Below, piece after piece: positions 26,707 through 33,688 of a stretch of DNA of 33,688 nucleotides. Position numbers and translations under genes: made by a program. This DNA comes from Myxococcota bacterium (GTDB lineage Bacteria > Myxococcota_A > Polyangia > HGW-17), in assembly GCA_018817795.1 (NCBI GenBank), contig JAHITJ010000105.1:1-33688 (forward strand). The letters are read 5' to 3'. The notes beneath the pieces were generated by a model. It made no database searches. It had not been told where the DNA came from and was given only the letters and a program-made list of their open reading frames with translations. Numbering within the stretch: the stretch's first letter is position 1; each line of letters starts with the position of its first letter.

Positions 26707-26763
26707 TATGAATCAGATATACTACTGAGCCCCGATTGAGTTTATGTAGCTCTGTGGAAAGCT

Positions 26764-29280
26764 TCACTCGACGAGGTCGCAGCGGATCGGGCCCACCGTG
26801 TGGTCGTTGTTTCCGGCGTCGCACTCCTCGAGGACGGCGCCCTCGTTGACCACGACGGAGAAGGTCATGTCCACGCCGGACTCGGCGCCCTCGTAAACAT
26901 AGGTGAGGCGTTCCCAGCCGCCGGGCAGCACCAGCGTGGTGGTGGACAGGGAGCCGAGGTAGGCCACCGGCGTGACATCGGTGCGGTAGAAGTGCACGTT
27001 CACGCCCGGCGCGGCGGCGGCCGAACCCTCGTTGCGCACCACCGCCGACAGCCGCACGATGGACGGACACAGGGCCGCCGCGGTCAGGTCGACCTGCAGG
27101 TCCGGCACCGGGAAGAGCGCGCCGCCCTGCACGTTCTGCCGATAGTTGTTGTACAGCAGCCAGTTGGTGTCCTCGACGGCCGGAACGTTCCAAAGCCCGT
27201 TGGCGTACTCGATGTTGGTGACGTGATAGTCAAACTGGTTCCAGATCGGACGCGTGCGCACCCAGCGGTCGTAGGAGTCGCCGTAGACGCGCACGCCCAC
27301 GGTGCCGCCGGCCTGCTGGCAGATGCCCGCGGCGTCGCACTGCAGGTCCCCGGCGCAGGTGCCGCCAATGCCGCCGGTACAGGGTCCCTGCGGCACGCAG
27401 TCGGTCAACTGGCACAGTCCGTCGATGGGCACGCCGGCGTTCTTCCAGTGCAGGCGGCACTGCAGGCCCGCCACGGCGTACTTGTTCGACACGATGATCA
27501 TCTCCGAGTTCCCGTCGCCGTCGACGTCGGCCACCAGCGGGTACTCCGCGAGGGTGCCCGAGGAGCCCGGGATCATGGGCGACACCAGCTCGGCCCCCGT
27601 GGTGCCGTCGTAGATGTGGAAGAAGCACTCGTCGTTGTAGAGCACCTCGGCCCGGCCGTCGCCCTGGAAGTCGAACACCGAGGAGCCCGTCATCGACGAA
27701 CTCAGGTCCTGGGTCAGGGTGGTCCAGAGGATCAGGTCCGTGCGGGCCGAGGCGCAGACGCCCCCCGAGCGCAGCGGCGGATCGTAGCAGTCCGGGTCAT
27801 ACACGACGTATTCGGCCCGACCCGCGGACGAGATCTCCAGGAGGCCGTCGCCGTCGAAGTCGGCCAGGGTGGGCGCCCCGCCGTTGCCGGTCCCGGGGAT
27901 GGGAATGGTCGCGTCCACGAGGGTGCCACCCGGACCGATCAGCAGCGTGCCGGTCAGACCGTCGACCAGATAGAAGTTGTTGTACACGTACGCGATCTCG
28001 GGGCCGGGGAGGTCCGGCAGGATGTCCGCGACCGCGGAGAAGCCCGAGGAGAGGCCGTGGGCGTTGGTCCAGAAGGTCGTGCCGCCGGGCACCAGGGGAT
28101 CGACCGTGTAGGCGCGCGATCCGTCGAAGATCTCCGGCTTGCCGTCCTGGTTCAGATCGGCGATCTGCACCGACTTGCCGCAGCCGGCCTGGTTCACGAA
28201 GTCCAGGGCGGGATCGGCGATGTTGTGCCCGTTGAGGGCGTGGCAGCCCAGCACGATGTCGGGCATGCCGTCATGATCGAGGTCGGCGATCCCGGGCCCG
28301 CCATAGATGTGCTTGTAGGAGGCGCCGGACAGCCTCAGGCCGCTGCAGGCGGGATAATTGGTCGTGTCGCACACTTCGCCGATGCCATCGTTGTCGGCGA
28401 TGCGCACGCCGCCGCCCTGCACGTTGTAGACGATCTCGAGCCCGGGATCGTCGTCGAAGTTCGCCAGCGCGACCGCGGCGCCGCCGAAGGGCTTGGGTGC
28501 GGTCGGATCCGCGTCCGACGGGATCGTGAACAGGATGCGGCCGCCGCCGGCTCCGTCCCCTTCGCCGGAGAGGACCACGATGACCGAGTCGGTCGTGTAC
28601 AGGTTCAGATGGAACAGCACGACCACGATGTCCGGAATGCCGTCCCCGTCGACGTCACCCACGACCGGAGCGGCCATGCTGTCGGTGTAGGTCTGGCCCA
28701 GGACGGTGGTGCCGCGCCAGTACCATTCGAGGGTCGGCTCGATGGCGGTGAAGGTGGCCTCACCCTCGCACAGCGGGCCCGCCGGAAGCCGCAGGCACTT
28801 GCCGATGGCCGGCTCGCAGTAGTAGCTCTCGTCGGGGCAGTCGAAGTGGTTGTCGCAGTCCCCGGCGGGCACCGCGCACTGGTCATGCAGGCACAGCGTC
28901 CCCGCCGGACAGCAGACGTTGAGGTTGGCGCCGCACAGGGATTCGCCGTCGGCGCAGTCGGCCGCGCAGTCCACGCCGTCGAGGCAGATCTGGCCGCTGC
29001 CGCAACAGGTGAACAGGTTCTCTCCGCAGCGGGTGGACGGACAGATCGGCAGGCACGCCATGTGGTTGACGCACTCCTGGTTGTCCCCGCAGCACTGGAT
29101 TCCGCAGCGGTGCTCCTCTGCGCAGCCCGCGTCGGCATCGGCGTCGGCGTCGGCGTCGGGGACATCGGCGTCGGAGCCGCCGTCGGGATGGAAACGGACG
29201 CCGGCCTCGCCGGTGCAGGATGCCACGAAAAAGCAAGCCAAAAGCGACAACAGGATCACGACCGATTTTCTTATCTTCAT
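26764..29280 (-). CDS. FG-GAP/VCBS-repeat lipoprotein with C-terminal CARDB-like domain
   Basis: The 838-residue product starts at the ATG at 29280, eight bases after GGGAG, and has a lipoprotein signal ending at Cys22 (FVASC). An Asp-Ala linker (DADADADADAGC, near residues 38-51) leads to a Cys-rich region (about 50-170, with CCGDNQEC, CCGSGQIC and CCPAGTLC units). FG-GAP/VCBS-type beta-propeller repeats follow at about 195-590. Their calcium loops include DVDGDGIPDIVVV, DLDHDGMPDIVLG, DLNQDGKPEIFDG, DFDGDGLLEI and DVDGDGNSEMIIV. The last about 110 residues resemble a CARDB adhesion domain (LSAVVRNEGSAAAAPGVNVH, VLEECDAGNNDHTV). Such proteins act outside the cell in adhesion or ligand binding. 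It is divergent from the DUF4215 lipoprotein. A frame extending to 29493 would remove the signal and is rejected. Confidence 0.87.
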   Translation of the reverse strand: MKIRKSVVILLSLLACFFVASCTGEAGVRFHPDGGSDADVPDADADADADAGCAEEHRCGIQCCGDNQECVNHMACLPICPSTRCGENLFTCCGSGQICLDGVDCAADCADGESLCGANLNVCCPAGTLCLHDQCAVPAGDCDNHFDCPDESYYCEPAIGKCLRLPAGPLCEGEATFTAIEPTLEWYWRGTTVLGQTYTDSMAAPVVGDVDGDGIPDIVVVLFHLNLYTTDSVIVVLSGEGDGAGGGRILFTIPSDADPTAPKPFGGAAVALANFDDDPGLEIVYNVQGGGVRIADNDGIGEVCDTTNYPACSGLRLSGASYKHIYGGPGIADLDHDGMPDIVLGCHALNGHNIADPALDFVNQAGCGKSVQIADLNQDGKPEIFDGSRAYTVDPLVPGGTTFWTNAHGLSSGFSAVADILPDLPGPEIAYVYNNFYLVDGLTGTLLIGPGGTLVDATIPIPGTGNGGAPTLADFDGDGLLEISSAGRAEYVVYDPDCYDPPLRSGGVCASARTDLILWTTLTQDLSSSMTGSSVFDFQGDGRAEVLYNDECFFHIYDGTTGAELVSPMIPGSSGTLAEYPLVADVDGDGNSEMIIVSNKYAVAGLQCRLHWKNAGVPIDGLCQLTDCVPQGPCTGGIGGTCAGDLQCDAAGICQQAGGTVGVRVYGDSYDRWVRTRPIWNQFDYHVTNIEYANGLWNVPAVEDTNWLLYNNYRQNVQGGALFPVPDLQVDLTAAALCPSIVRLSAVVRNEGSAAAAPGVNVHFYRTDVTPVAYLGSLSTTTLVLPGGWERLTYVYEGAESGVDMTFSVVVNEGAVLEECDAGNNDHTVGPIRCDLVE
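29130..29173 (-). repeat. Hexamer tract coding for an Asp-Ala linker
   Basis: Near-exact GGCGTC units in tandem encode the alternating Asp-Ala linker after the lipid anchor of the FG-GAP protein. Tracts of this kind change length easily by replication slippage in whole six-base steps, which keeps the frame. Confidence 0.7.
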
Positions 29281-29379
29281 GGCACCACTCCCGATGAACC
29301 TCGCAGGCACGGCTCCGGACCCGCCGGTTCCATCCAGTGATTGTGATGGAAAACTGTCCGTGAAACAAGGCATTTTCGC

Positions 29380-29394
29380 GTCATGGTCCATGAC
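29380..29394. promoter_or_regulatory. Perfect 15-bp palindrome between divergent lipoprotein genes
   Basis: GTCATGG-T-CCATGAC is an exact 7-1-7 inverted repeat in the 187-base divergent gap. A TATACT box (29400-29405, five of six to the -10 consensus) follows on the plus strand. The palindrome would then cover the -35/spacer region, where a dimeric repressor could bind. No clear -35 is present. Confidence 0.4.
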
Positions 29395-29467
29395 AAATAT
29401 ATACTTTCTTCTGGCTGTGTCATCTGGTACCCTCATTGATGTCGAATCCAGCCTCAGGAGTCTCCCC

Positions 29468-31378
29468 ATGTCCATAAGATCCCGATCTTTCAACCATCAT
29501 CTTTCTTCCGCCGGCCGTCTTGTGATTTTGATCAGCCTGCTGATCGGAATGGGAATGCTCACGACCGGCTGCGACGACAGCAGCATCTCCAACCAGGTCG
29601 TCTGCGGTGACAGTCTCCTTGACGACGCTGAGGCCTGCGACGACGGCAACACCAACCCCGGCGACGGCTGCTCCGACACCTGCGTAGTCGAGAGCGGATG
29701 GAACTGCACCGGCACGCCAAGCACCTGCGCCACCTCCTGCGGGGACGGCGTCGTCGCCGGCGCAGAGATCTGCGATGACGGCAACCGCAGCCCCAACGAC
29801 GGCTGCTCCGGGCTCTGCACGGTCGAGAGCGGCTGGTCCTGCGCGGGCTCCCCCTCGGTCTGCGCCAACACCTGCGGCGACGGCACCCTCGTCGGCGCCG
29901 AGACCTGCGACGACGGCAACGTGGAGACCGGCGACGGCTGCTCGGACACCTGCTTCATCGAGAACGGCTGGAACTGCGGAGGCACGCCAAGCACCTGCGT
30001 GACGATCTGCCGCGACGGCCTCGTCGCCGGAAATGAAGGCTGCGACGACGGCAACAACGTTCCGGGCGACGGCTGCTCCGTGTCCTGCACCGTCGAGAAC
30101 GGCTGGAGCTGCGACGGCTCCCCGTCGATCTGCGTCGGCAACTGCGGCGACGCCCGCATCGTGGGCACCGAGACCTGCGACGACGGCAACACCGACCCTA
30201 ACGACGGCTGCTCCCCGATCTGCGCGATCGAGGCCGGATGGAACTGCACCGGCACCCCGAGCCTTTGCACCAGCACCTGCGGCGACTTCCTGCCGGTGGG
30301 CACCGAGGGCTGCGACGACGGCAACACGGATCCCGGCGACGGCTGCGACGCCGACTGCGCGGTCGAGACCGGGTGGTTCTGTTCCGGAACCCCCAGCGGC
30401 TGCGCCCCGGTCTGCGGCGACGGTCTGCGCCTGGGCAACGAGCAGGAGTCCACACGCTGCGACGACGGCGACCTGGACCCCGGCGACGGCTGTGATGCCA
30501 CCTGCACGCTCGAGATCGGCTGGACCTGCGGCGGTGAACCCTATTCCTGCATTGCGATCTGCGGCGACGGCCTGGTCCTGGGCGCCGAGTCCTGCGATGA
30601 CGGCAACGCAGGCAACAACGACGGCTGCGACACCTTCTGCTCGATCGAGACCGGTTGGACCTGCACCGGGGAGCCCAGTGAGTGCGACACCATCTGCGGT
30701 GATGGCCTGATTCAGGGCTTCGAGCAGTGCGACGACCTCAACACCGACCCCAACGACGGCTGCTCAGCCTCCTGCACGATCGAGCCAGGCTGGGGTTGTC
30801 AGTTCATACCCGTCAATACCTGTTATCCCGTCTGCGGAGACGGCCTGATCCTCGGCTCGGAGGGTTGTGATGACCTCAACACCAACCCCAACGACGGCTG
30901 CTCGGCCACCTGCCAGCGCGAGACCGGCTGGACCTGCACGAACCAGCCCAGTTTATGCGAAACCGTCTGCGGAGATGGCCTGATCCTCGGCGCCGAGACC
31001 TGCGACGACGGAAACACGATGCCGGGCGACGGCTGCGACGCTCTCTGCAGCGCCGAGTGCAGCAACCCCGGAGGCGGGACCCTGCTCGCTGAGAACGGTA
31101 CCGCCATGGGCGTGGACTATTGCTACGAGGCCGCCGACAGCGTCGACACCCGGGCCCGCAAGGCCTGCGAGAGCCACTTCGGCATCGGCGCCTGCTGCAT
31201 CATCCCGGATGGCTACAGCGGCCTGCAATGGGGCGAATGCGGCATGGGTGGCTCGGACGACACGATCCATTGGCACCCCGACAACCACCCTGAAGGCCAC
31301 TGTGATCCGAACTACGTCGTCGGCGACGTGGTGTCCCCCGGCTGGTGCGGCATCATCCTCGGGAACTTCCTCGACTGA
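29468..31378 (+). CDS. Lipoprotein made of eleven DUF4215 Cys-rich repeats with a His/Cys-rich C-terminal domain
   Basis: Start at the ATG at 29468, nine bases after AGGAG, gives a 636-residue product. A lipoprotein signal ends at Cys35 (MLTTGC), with Asp-Asp after it. Residues about 46-530 are eleven tandem repeats of about 45 residues, ten full and one shortened. Their pattern is CGDG..GAE.CDDGN..PGDGCS..C..E.GW.C.G.PS.C, the DUF4215 / myxococcus Cys-rich repeat. The GW.C core is kept in the first ten copies; the seventh has a three-residue insert (NEQESTRCDDGD). The last about 105 residues are non-repetitive with many Cys and His (ACESHFGIGACC, HWHPDNHPEGHC, GWCGIILGNF) and match no family I know. 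The repeats form disulfide-bonded rods, so this is probably a stalk carrying the terminal domain. Confidence 0.87.
   Translation: MSIRSRSFNHHLSSAGRLVILISLLIGMGMLTTGCDDSSISNQVVCGDSLLDDAEACDDGNTNPGDGCSDTCVVESGWNCTGTPSTCATSCGDGVVAGAEICDDGNRSPNDGCSGLCTVESGWSCAGSPSVCANTCGDGTLVGAETCDDGNVETGDGCSDTCFIENGWNCGGTPSTCVTICRDGLVAGNEGCDDGNNVPGDGCSVSCTVENGWSCDGSPSICVGNCGDARIVGTETCDDGNTDPNDGCSPICAIEAGWNCTGTPSLCTSTCGDFLPVGTEGCDDGNTDPGDGCDADCAVETGWFCSGTPSGCAPVCGDGLRLGNEQESTRCDDGDLDPGDGCDATCTLEIGWTCGGEPYSCIAICGDGLVLGAESCDDGNAGNNDGCDTFCSIETGWTCTGEPSECDTICGDGLIQGFEQCDDLNTDPNDGCSASCTIEPGWGCQFIPVNTCYPVCGDGLILGSEGCDDLNTNPNDGCSATCQRETGWTCTNQPSLCETVCGDGLILGAETCDDGNTMPGDGCDALCSAECSNPGGGTLLAENGTAMGVDYCYEAADSVDTRARKACESHFGIGACCIIPDGYSGLQWGECGMGGSDDTIHWHPDNHPEGHCDPNYVVGDVVSPGWCGIILGNFLD
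29603..31062 (+). repeat. Eleven coding repeats of about 136 bp (DUF4215)
   Basis: Eleven units with period about 135-138 bases follow each other without spacers inside the lipoprotein gene. DNA similarity is strongest over the GACGACGGCAAC and GACGGCTGC stretches. They are coding repeats, so copy number can vary by recombination without frame loss. Confidence 0.85.
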
Positions 31379-31436
31379 CGACCTCCGACCGTTCTCCTTT
31401 GAACCCCGCCATCCCCTATTCCGTGAAATTTTTCCC

Positions 31437-31465
31437 TTGAACCACGCGTGCTTGTGTTTTATGAC
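31437..31465 (+). promoter_or_regulatory. Possible sigma-70-type promoter of the AOR_N-NuoE gene
   Basis: TTGAAC (31437-31442) and TATGAC (31460-31465) are separated by 17 bases, each with four of six consensus matches. They lie upstream of a tandem repeat and 77 bases before the GTG start, in the only gap preceding this operon. Confidence 0.3.
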
Positions 31466-31473
31466 CGATTCCT

Positions 31474-31509
31474 GGCCATTGAGGACTGCTTGGCCATCAA
31501 GGATGGCTT
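31474..31509 (+). repeat. Two adjacent 18-bp direct repeats in the leader of the redox operon
   Basis: 31474-31491 and 31492-31509 are head-to-tail copies with 14 of 18 identical bases (GGCCATTGAGGACTGCTT and GGCCATCAAGGATGGCTT). The second copy contains a perfect inverted repeat, GCCATC-AAG-GATGGC. The site sits between the possible -10 and the ribosome site, where a regulator could act. Confidence 0.4.
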
Positions 31510-31541
31510 GACCACCGATGGCGATTCCCAGGAGGTGTCGG

Positions 31542-32846
31542 GTGCACGAACGGAAAATACTCTTTGAAACACGTTATGAACTGCGGGATCTCGACCGGGG
31601 CTACGCCAACCGCGCGCTTCGGGTGGACGTCTCGGCCAGGACCGTCACCGAGGTCCCCGTCGATGACCGGATGAAGCAACTCTGGACCGGCGGCAAGGGC
31701 TTCGATCTGTGGCTGACCTTCCGCGAGATCAACAAAAACACGAAGTGGGACAGCCCAGAGAACCCCATCTGCTTCTCGGCCGGTCCCCTGGGCGGCACGA
31801 CCTCGTTTCCCGGCGCCGGCAAGACCATCGTGACCGCGGTGTCCCCCATGACGCAGTCGATGATGGACTGCAACGTGGGCGGCTACTTCGGCCCGTTTTT
31901 AAAGTTCGCGGGCTTCGACGCGATGATGCTCACGGGCATCTCCGATACTGAGTGCATCATCGTCATCGACTCCGTCGAGGGCCTCGTGCGTGTGTACGAC
32001 GCCACCGACGACGCGGTGGACTCCCACATCCTGGCCGAGGAACTGACCGGGCAGTTCGCCCGCAACGAGATCGAGAAGCGCAACATCGCGGTCGTCTCCG
32101 CGGGCACGGCGGCCAACTTCGTGCGCATGGGCATGCTCAACTTCTCGTTCTATGACTGGCGACGCGGCGTCTGCCGCTTCAAGCAGGCCGCGCGCGGAGG
32201 CATCGGCACGGTGTTCCGCCACAAGAAGATCAAGGCGCTGGTGCTGCGCAGCCGCTCCATGACGCCCGCCTGGCGCGTGGAAGAGAACCTCGTCGCCGCC
32301 CGCATCACGCCCAAGAAGCTCACCCGCATGGAGTGCCCCACCGTGCGCGAGGAGCTCGACCGCATCATCGACCGCTGGCACGCCGATCCCGAGTACGTCA
32401 TTGAGATGATGCAGGACATCCAGGAGCGCTTCCGCCACATCCCGAAGGTGGCCCTCGACCAGATCCAGCACCGCACCCGCACACCGCTGGCCCACCTCTA
32501 CCACATCGCGACGTTCTACAAGTCCTTCAGCCTCGAGCCCCGCGGAGAGACCATCGTCCAGGTCTGCATGGGCACCGCCTGCCACGTCAAAGGCGCGGCG
32601 AACATCCTGGACTCGTTCGAGCGCGTGCTGGGCATCCCCACCGGGGGCACCACCGCCGACGGGAAGTACAGCCTCGAGGCCGTCGCCTGCCTGGGTGCCT
32701 GCTCCATCGCGCCGGTGGTGCGCATCGGCGAGGAGATCATGGGAAACGTGGAGAGCCGCCAGGTCGAGAAGTTGCTGAAACAATACGCTGCTCCGGGCGC
32801 CGCGGCCCCCGCGGGCTGCTCCGAGGAGGAGGTGGATCATGACTAA
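31542..32846 (+). CDS. Fusion of aldehyde:ferredoxin oxidoreductase N-terminal domain with NuoE/HndA-like [2Fe-2S] domain
   Basis: I choose the GTG at 31542 because a perfect AGGAGG lies six bases upstream; an ATG at 31518 precedes that site. The product has 434 residues. Residues about 5-235 match the N-terminal domain of tungsten AOR enzymes (AOR_N), with WTGGKGFDL, SAGPLGGTTSFPGAGK, NVGGYFGPFLKFAGFDAMML and ARGGIGTVFRHKKIKAL. This is the part that shapes the tungstopterin site. The AOR C-terminal domains, which carry the [4Fe-4S] ligands, are absent. After a linker, residues about 255-415 form a NuoE/HndA-type thioredoxin-like domain with [2Fe-2S] ligands Cys342, Cys347, Cys383 and Cys387 (CMGTAC, CLGAC). 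The stop overlaps the start of the NuoF-like gene by eight bases. The likely role is an electron-transfer subunit of a soluble NAD-linked oxidoreductase. Confidence 0.88.
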   Translation: MHERKILFETRYELRDLDRGYANRALRVDVSARTVTEVPVDDRMKQLWTGGKGFDLWLTFREINKNTKWDSPENPICFSAGPLGGTTSFPGAGKTIVTAVSPMTQSMMDCNVGGYFGPFLKFAGFDAMMLTGISDTECIIVIDSVEGLVRVYDATDDAVDSHILAEELTGQFARNEIEKRNIAVVSAGTAANFVRMGMLNFSFYDWRRGVCRFKQAARGGIGTVFRHKKIKALVLRSRSMTPAWRVEENLVAARITPKKLTRMECPTVREELDRIIDRWHADPEYVIEMMQDIQERFRHIPKVALDQIQHRTRTPLAHLYHIATFYKSFSLEPRGETIVQVCMGTACHVKGAANILDSFERVLGIPTGGTTADGKYSLEAVACLGACSIAPVVRIGEEIMGNVESRQVEKLLKQYAAPGAAAPAGCSEEEVDHD

Positions 32847-33688
32847 TCCGATCTCCATGAACCAGCTCGAGACCATCTCTGCGGGCGTGCACGCCGAACA
32901 GGCGAAGTACCGCGGCATGCTCATGGTGTGCAACGGCACCGGCTGCGTGGCCGCCAAGGGCTTCGAGATCAAGAAGATCCTGAATGACAAGCTCGCCGAG
33001 CACGGCCTGCAGGATCAATGGCTGGTGGTGGGCACCGGCTGCAACGGCTTCTGCGCGGTGGGGCCCATCGTCGTGGTGCAGCCCGAGGGCATCTTCTACC
33101 AGAAACTGAAGGAGAAGGACGTCGAGACCCTGGTGACCGAGCACCTCGTCGGCGGAAAGCCCGTCGAGAAGTTGATGCACAAGAACCCGGTGACCGGCGC
33201 GATCAACCCGAAGATGGAGGACATCTCGTTCTTCACCAAGCAGCAGCTCGTGGCCCTGCGCAACAAGGGGCTCATCGATCCCGAGAACCTCGACCACTAC
33301 ATCGCCCGCGGCGGCTACACCTCCCTGCGGCGCGTGCTCACCGAGAACAGACCCGAGGACGTCATCGCCGAGATCACCCGCTCGGGCCTGCGCGGCCGTG
33401 GCGGCGGCGGCTTCCCGGCCGGCGTGAAGTGGGCCTCCGGCAGGAAGGCCATGGAGAAGCGCGGCTGCGAGATCTACGTCGTGTGCAACGCCGACGAGGG
33501 TGATCCGGGCGCGTTCATGGACCGCTCGATCATCGAGTCGGATCCCTACGCTGTCATCGAGGGAATGACCATCGGCGCCTTTGCGGTGGGCGCCTCCGAG
33601 GGCTTCATCTACATCCGCAAGGAGTATCCGCTGGCGCTGGTGCGGCTCAACAAGGCCCTCGAAGCGGCCCGGGCCGCCGGGCTGCTGG
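32839..33688 (+). CDS. NuoF/HndC-like NADH-binding flavoprotein subunit (3' end beyond window)
   Basis: The frame opens at the ATG at 32839, inside the end of the preceding gene (ATGACTAA overlap), and stays open to the window edge, giving 283 residues. Residues about 1-110 are a thioredoxin-like [2Fe-2S] domain with Cys31, Cys36, Cys68 and Cys72 (CNGTGC, CNGFC). The NuoF core follows with the FMN/Gly-rich loop LRGRGGGGFPAGVKW and the NADH-site segment CNADEGDPGAFMDR, then IYIRKEYPLA. A fused N-terminal 2Fe-2S domain is typical for HndC/HydB-type subunits of NAD(P)-linked hydrogenases and bifurcating enzymes, rather than respiratory complex I. The C-terminal SLBB, [4Fe-4S] and any ferredoxin domains are not visible. 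It is expected to exchange electrons between NAD(H) and the fusion protein. Confidence 0.93.
   Translation, partial: MTNPISMNQLETISAGVHAEQAKYRGMLMVCNGTGCVAAKGFEIKKILNDKLAEHGLQDQWLVVGTGCNGFCAVGPIVVVQPEGIFYQKLKEKDVETLVTEHLVGGKPVEKLMHKNPVTGAINPKMEDISFFTKQQLVALRNKGLIDPENLDHYIARGGYTSLRRVLTENRPEDVIAEITRSGLRGRGGGGFPAGVKWASGRKAMEKRGCEIYVVCNADEGDPGAFMDRSIIESDPYAVIEGMTIGAFAVGASEGFIYIRKEYPLALVRLNKALEAARAAGLL

Noticed and set aside
26800-29340. 846-codon open frame on the plus strand opposite the FG-GAP lipoprotein
   Set aside because: The composition is low-complexity Val/Gly/Arg/His with no motif; the minus strand has a clear lipoprotein with calcium-loop repeats. GC-rich third positions keep the antisense frame open.
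29497-30507. 336-codon minus-strand frame with PSSQ-rich repeats
   Set aside because: Its periodicity is the reverse image of the DUF4215 coding repeats on the plus strand.
29603-31062. Regular 136-bp periodicity considered as a CRISPR array
   Set aside because: There are no unique spacers; the whole unit is coding, diverged at synonymous sites and matches a protein repeat family.
31899-32990. 363-codon minus-strand frame opposite the AOR_N-NuoE fusion
   Set aside because: It has no motif and spans two real overlapping plus-strand genes with conserved cofactor ligands.

Overview
The window is GC-rich, about two thirds G+C by eye, apart from one block at about 17.6-26.7 kb that is closer to half. 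It carries 20 protein-coding genes and I see no rRNA, tRNA, CRISPR array or insertion sequence. Many genes encode exported lipoproteins with Cys-rich DUF4215/'myxococcus cysteine-rich' repeats, MopE-like Asp motifs, thrombospondin type 3 repeats, FG-GAP repeats and a choice-of-anchor J domain. At the right end are HndA/NuoE-like and HndC/NuoF-like redox subunits. Together these suggest an anaerobic or facultative member of the Myxococcota / former Deltaproteobacteria. There is no phylogenetic marker, so the assignment is an inference.

Layout. 0-3 kb: the 3' end of a MopE/C-type-lectin protein, then a calcium-repeat/VWA lipoprotein. 3-6 kb (minus strand): a tightly linked set of a TPR membrane protein, a small exported protein and a Cys-rich lipoprotein. 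6.1-9.1 kb: three membrane sensor-like proteins (two co-oriented and overlapping, one convergent) that all end in the same CxxC-x29-CPxC module. 9.2-12 kb (minus): an EamA transporter behind htpG. 12.1-13.4 kb: a leucine-rich-repeat lipoprotein. 13.5-16.3 kb: trkA-trkH potassium uptake. 16.4-17.6 kb (minus): an RhlE-type DEAD-box helicase with a DEGD motif II. 18-26.7 kb: three tandem paralogous giant lipoproteins in the lower-GC block. 26.8-31.4 kb: divergent FG-GAP/CARDB and DUF4215 lipoproteins. 31.5 kb to the end: an overlapping gene pair encoding a fusion of an aldehyde:ferredoxin oxidoreductase N-terminal domain with a NuoE domain, and a NuoF-like flavoprotein cut by the window end.

How they fit together. 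trkA/trkH form a complete potassium uptake pair. The fusion and NuoF-like proteins look like the NAD(H)-facing part of a soluble, possibly electron-bifurcating, oxidoreductase whose catalytic partner probably lies beyond the right edge. The surface lipoproteins have no assignable substrate. The most interesting items are the AOR_N-NuoE fusion, the shared CxxC/CPxC output module on three neighbouring membrane proteins, and the tandem lipoprotein triplet in a compositionally distinct block.
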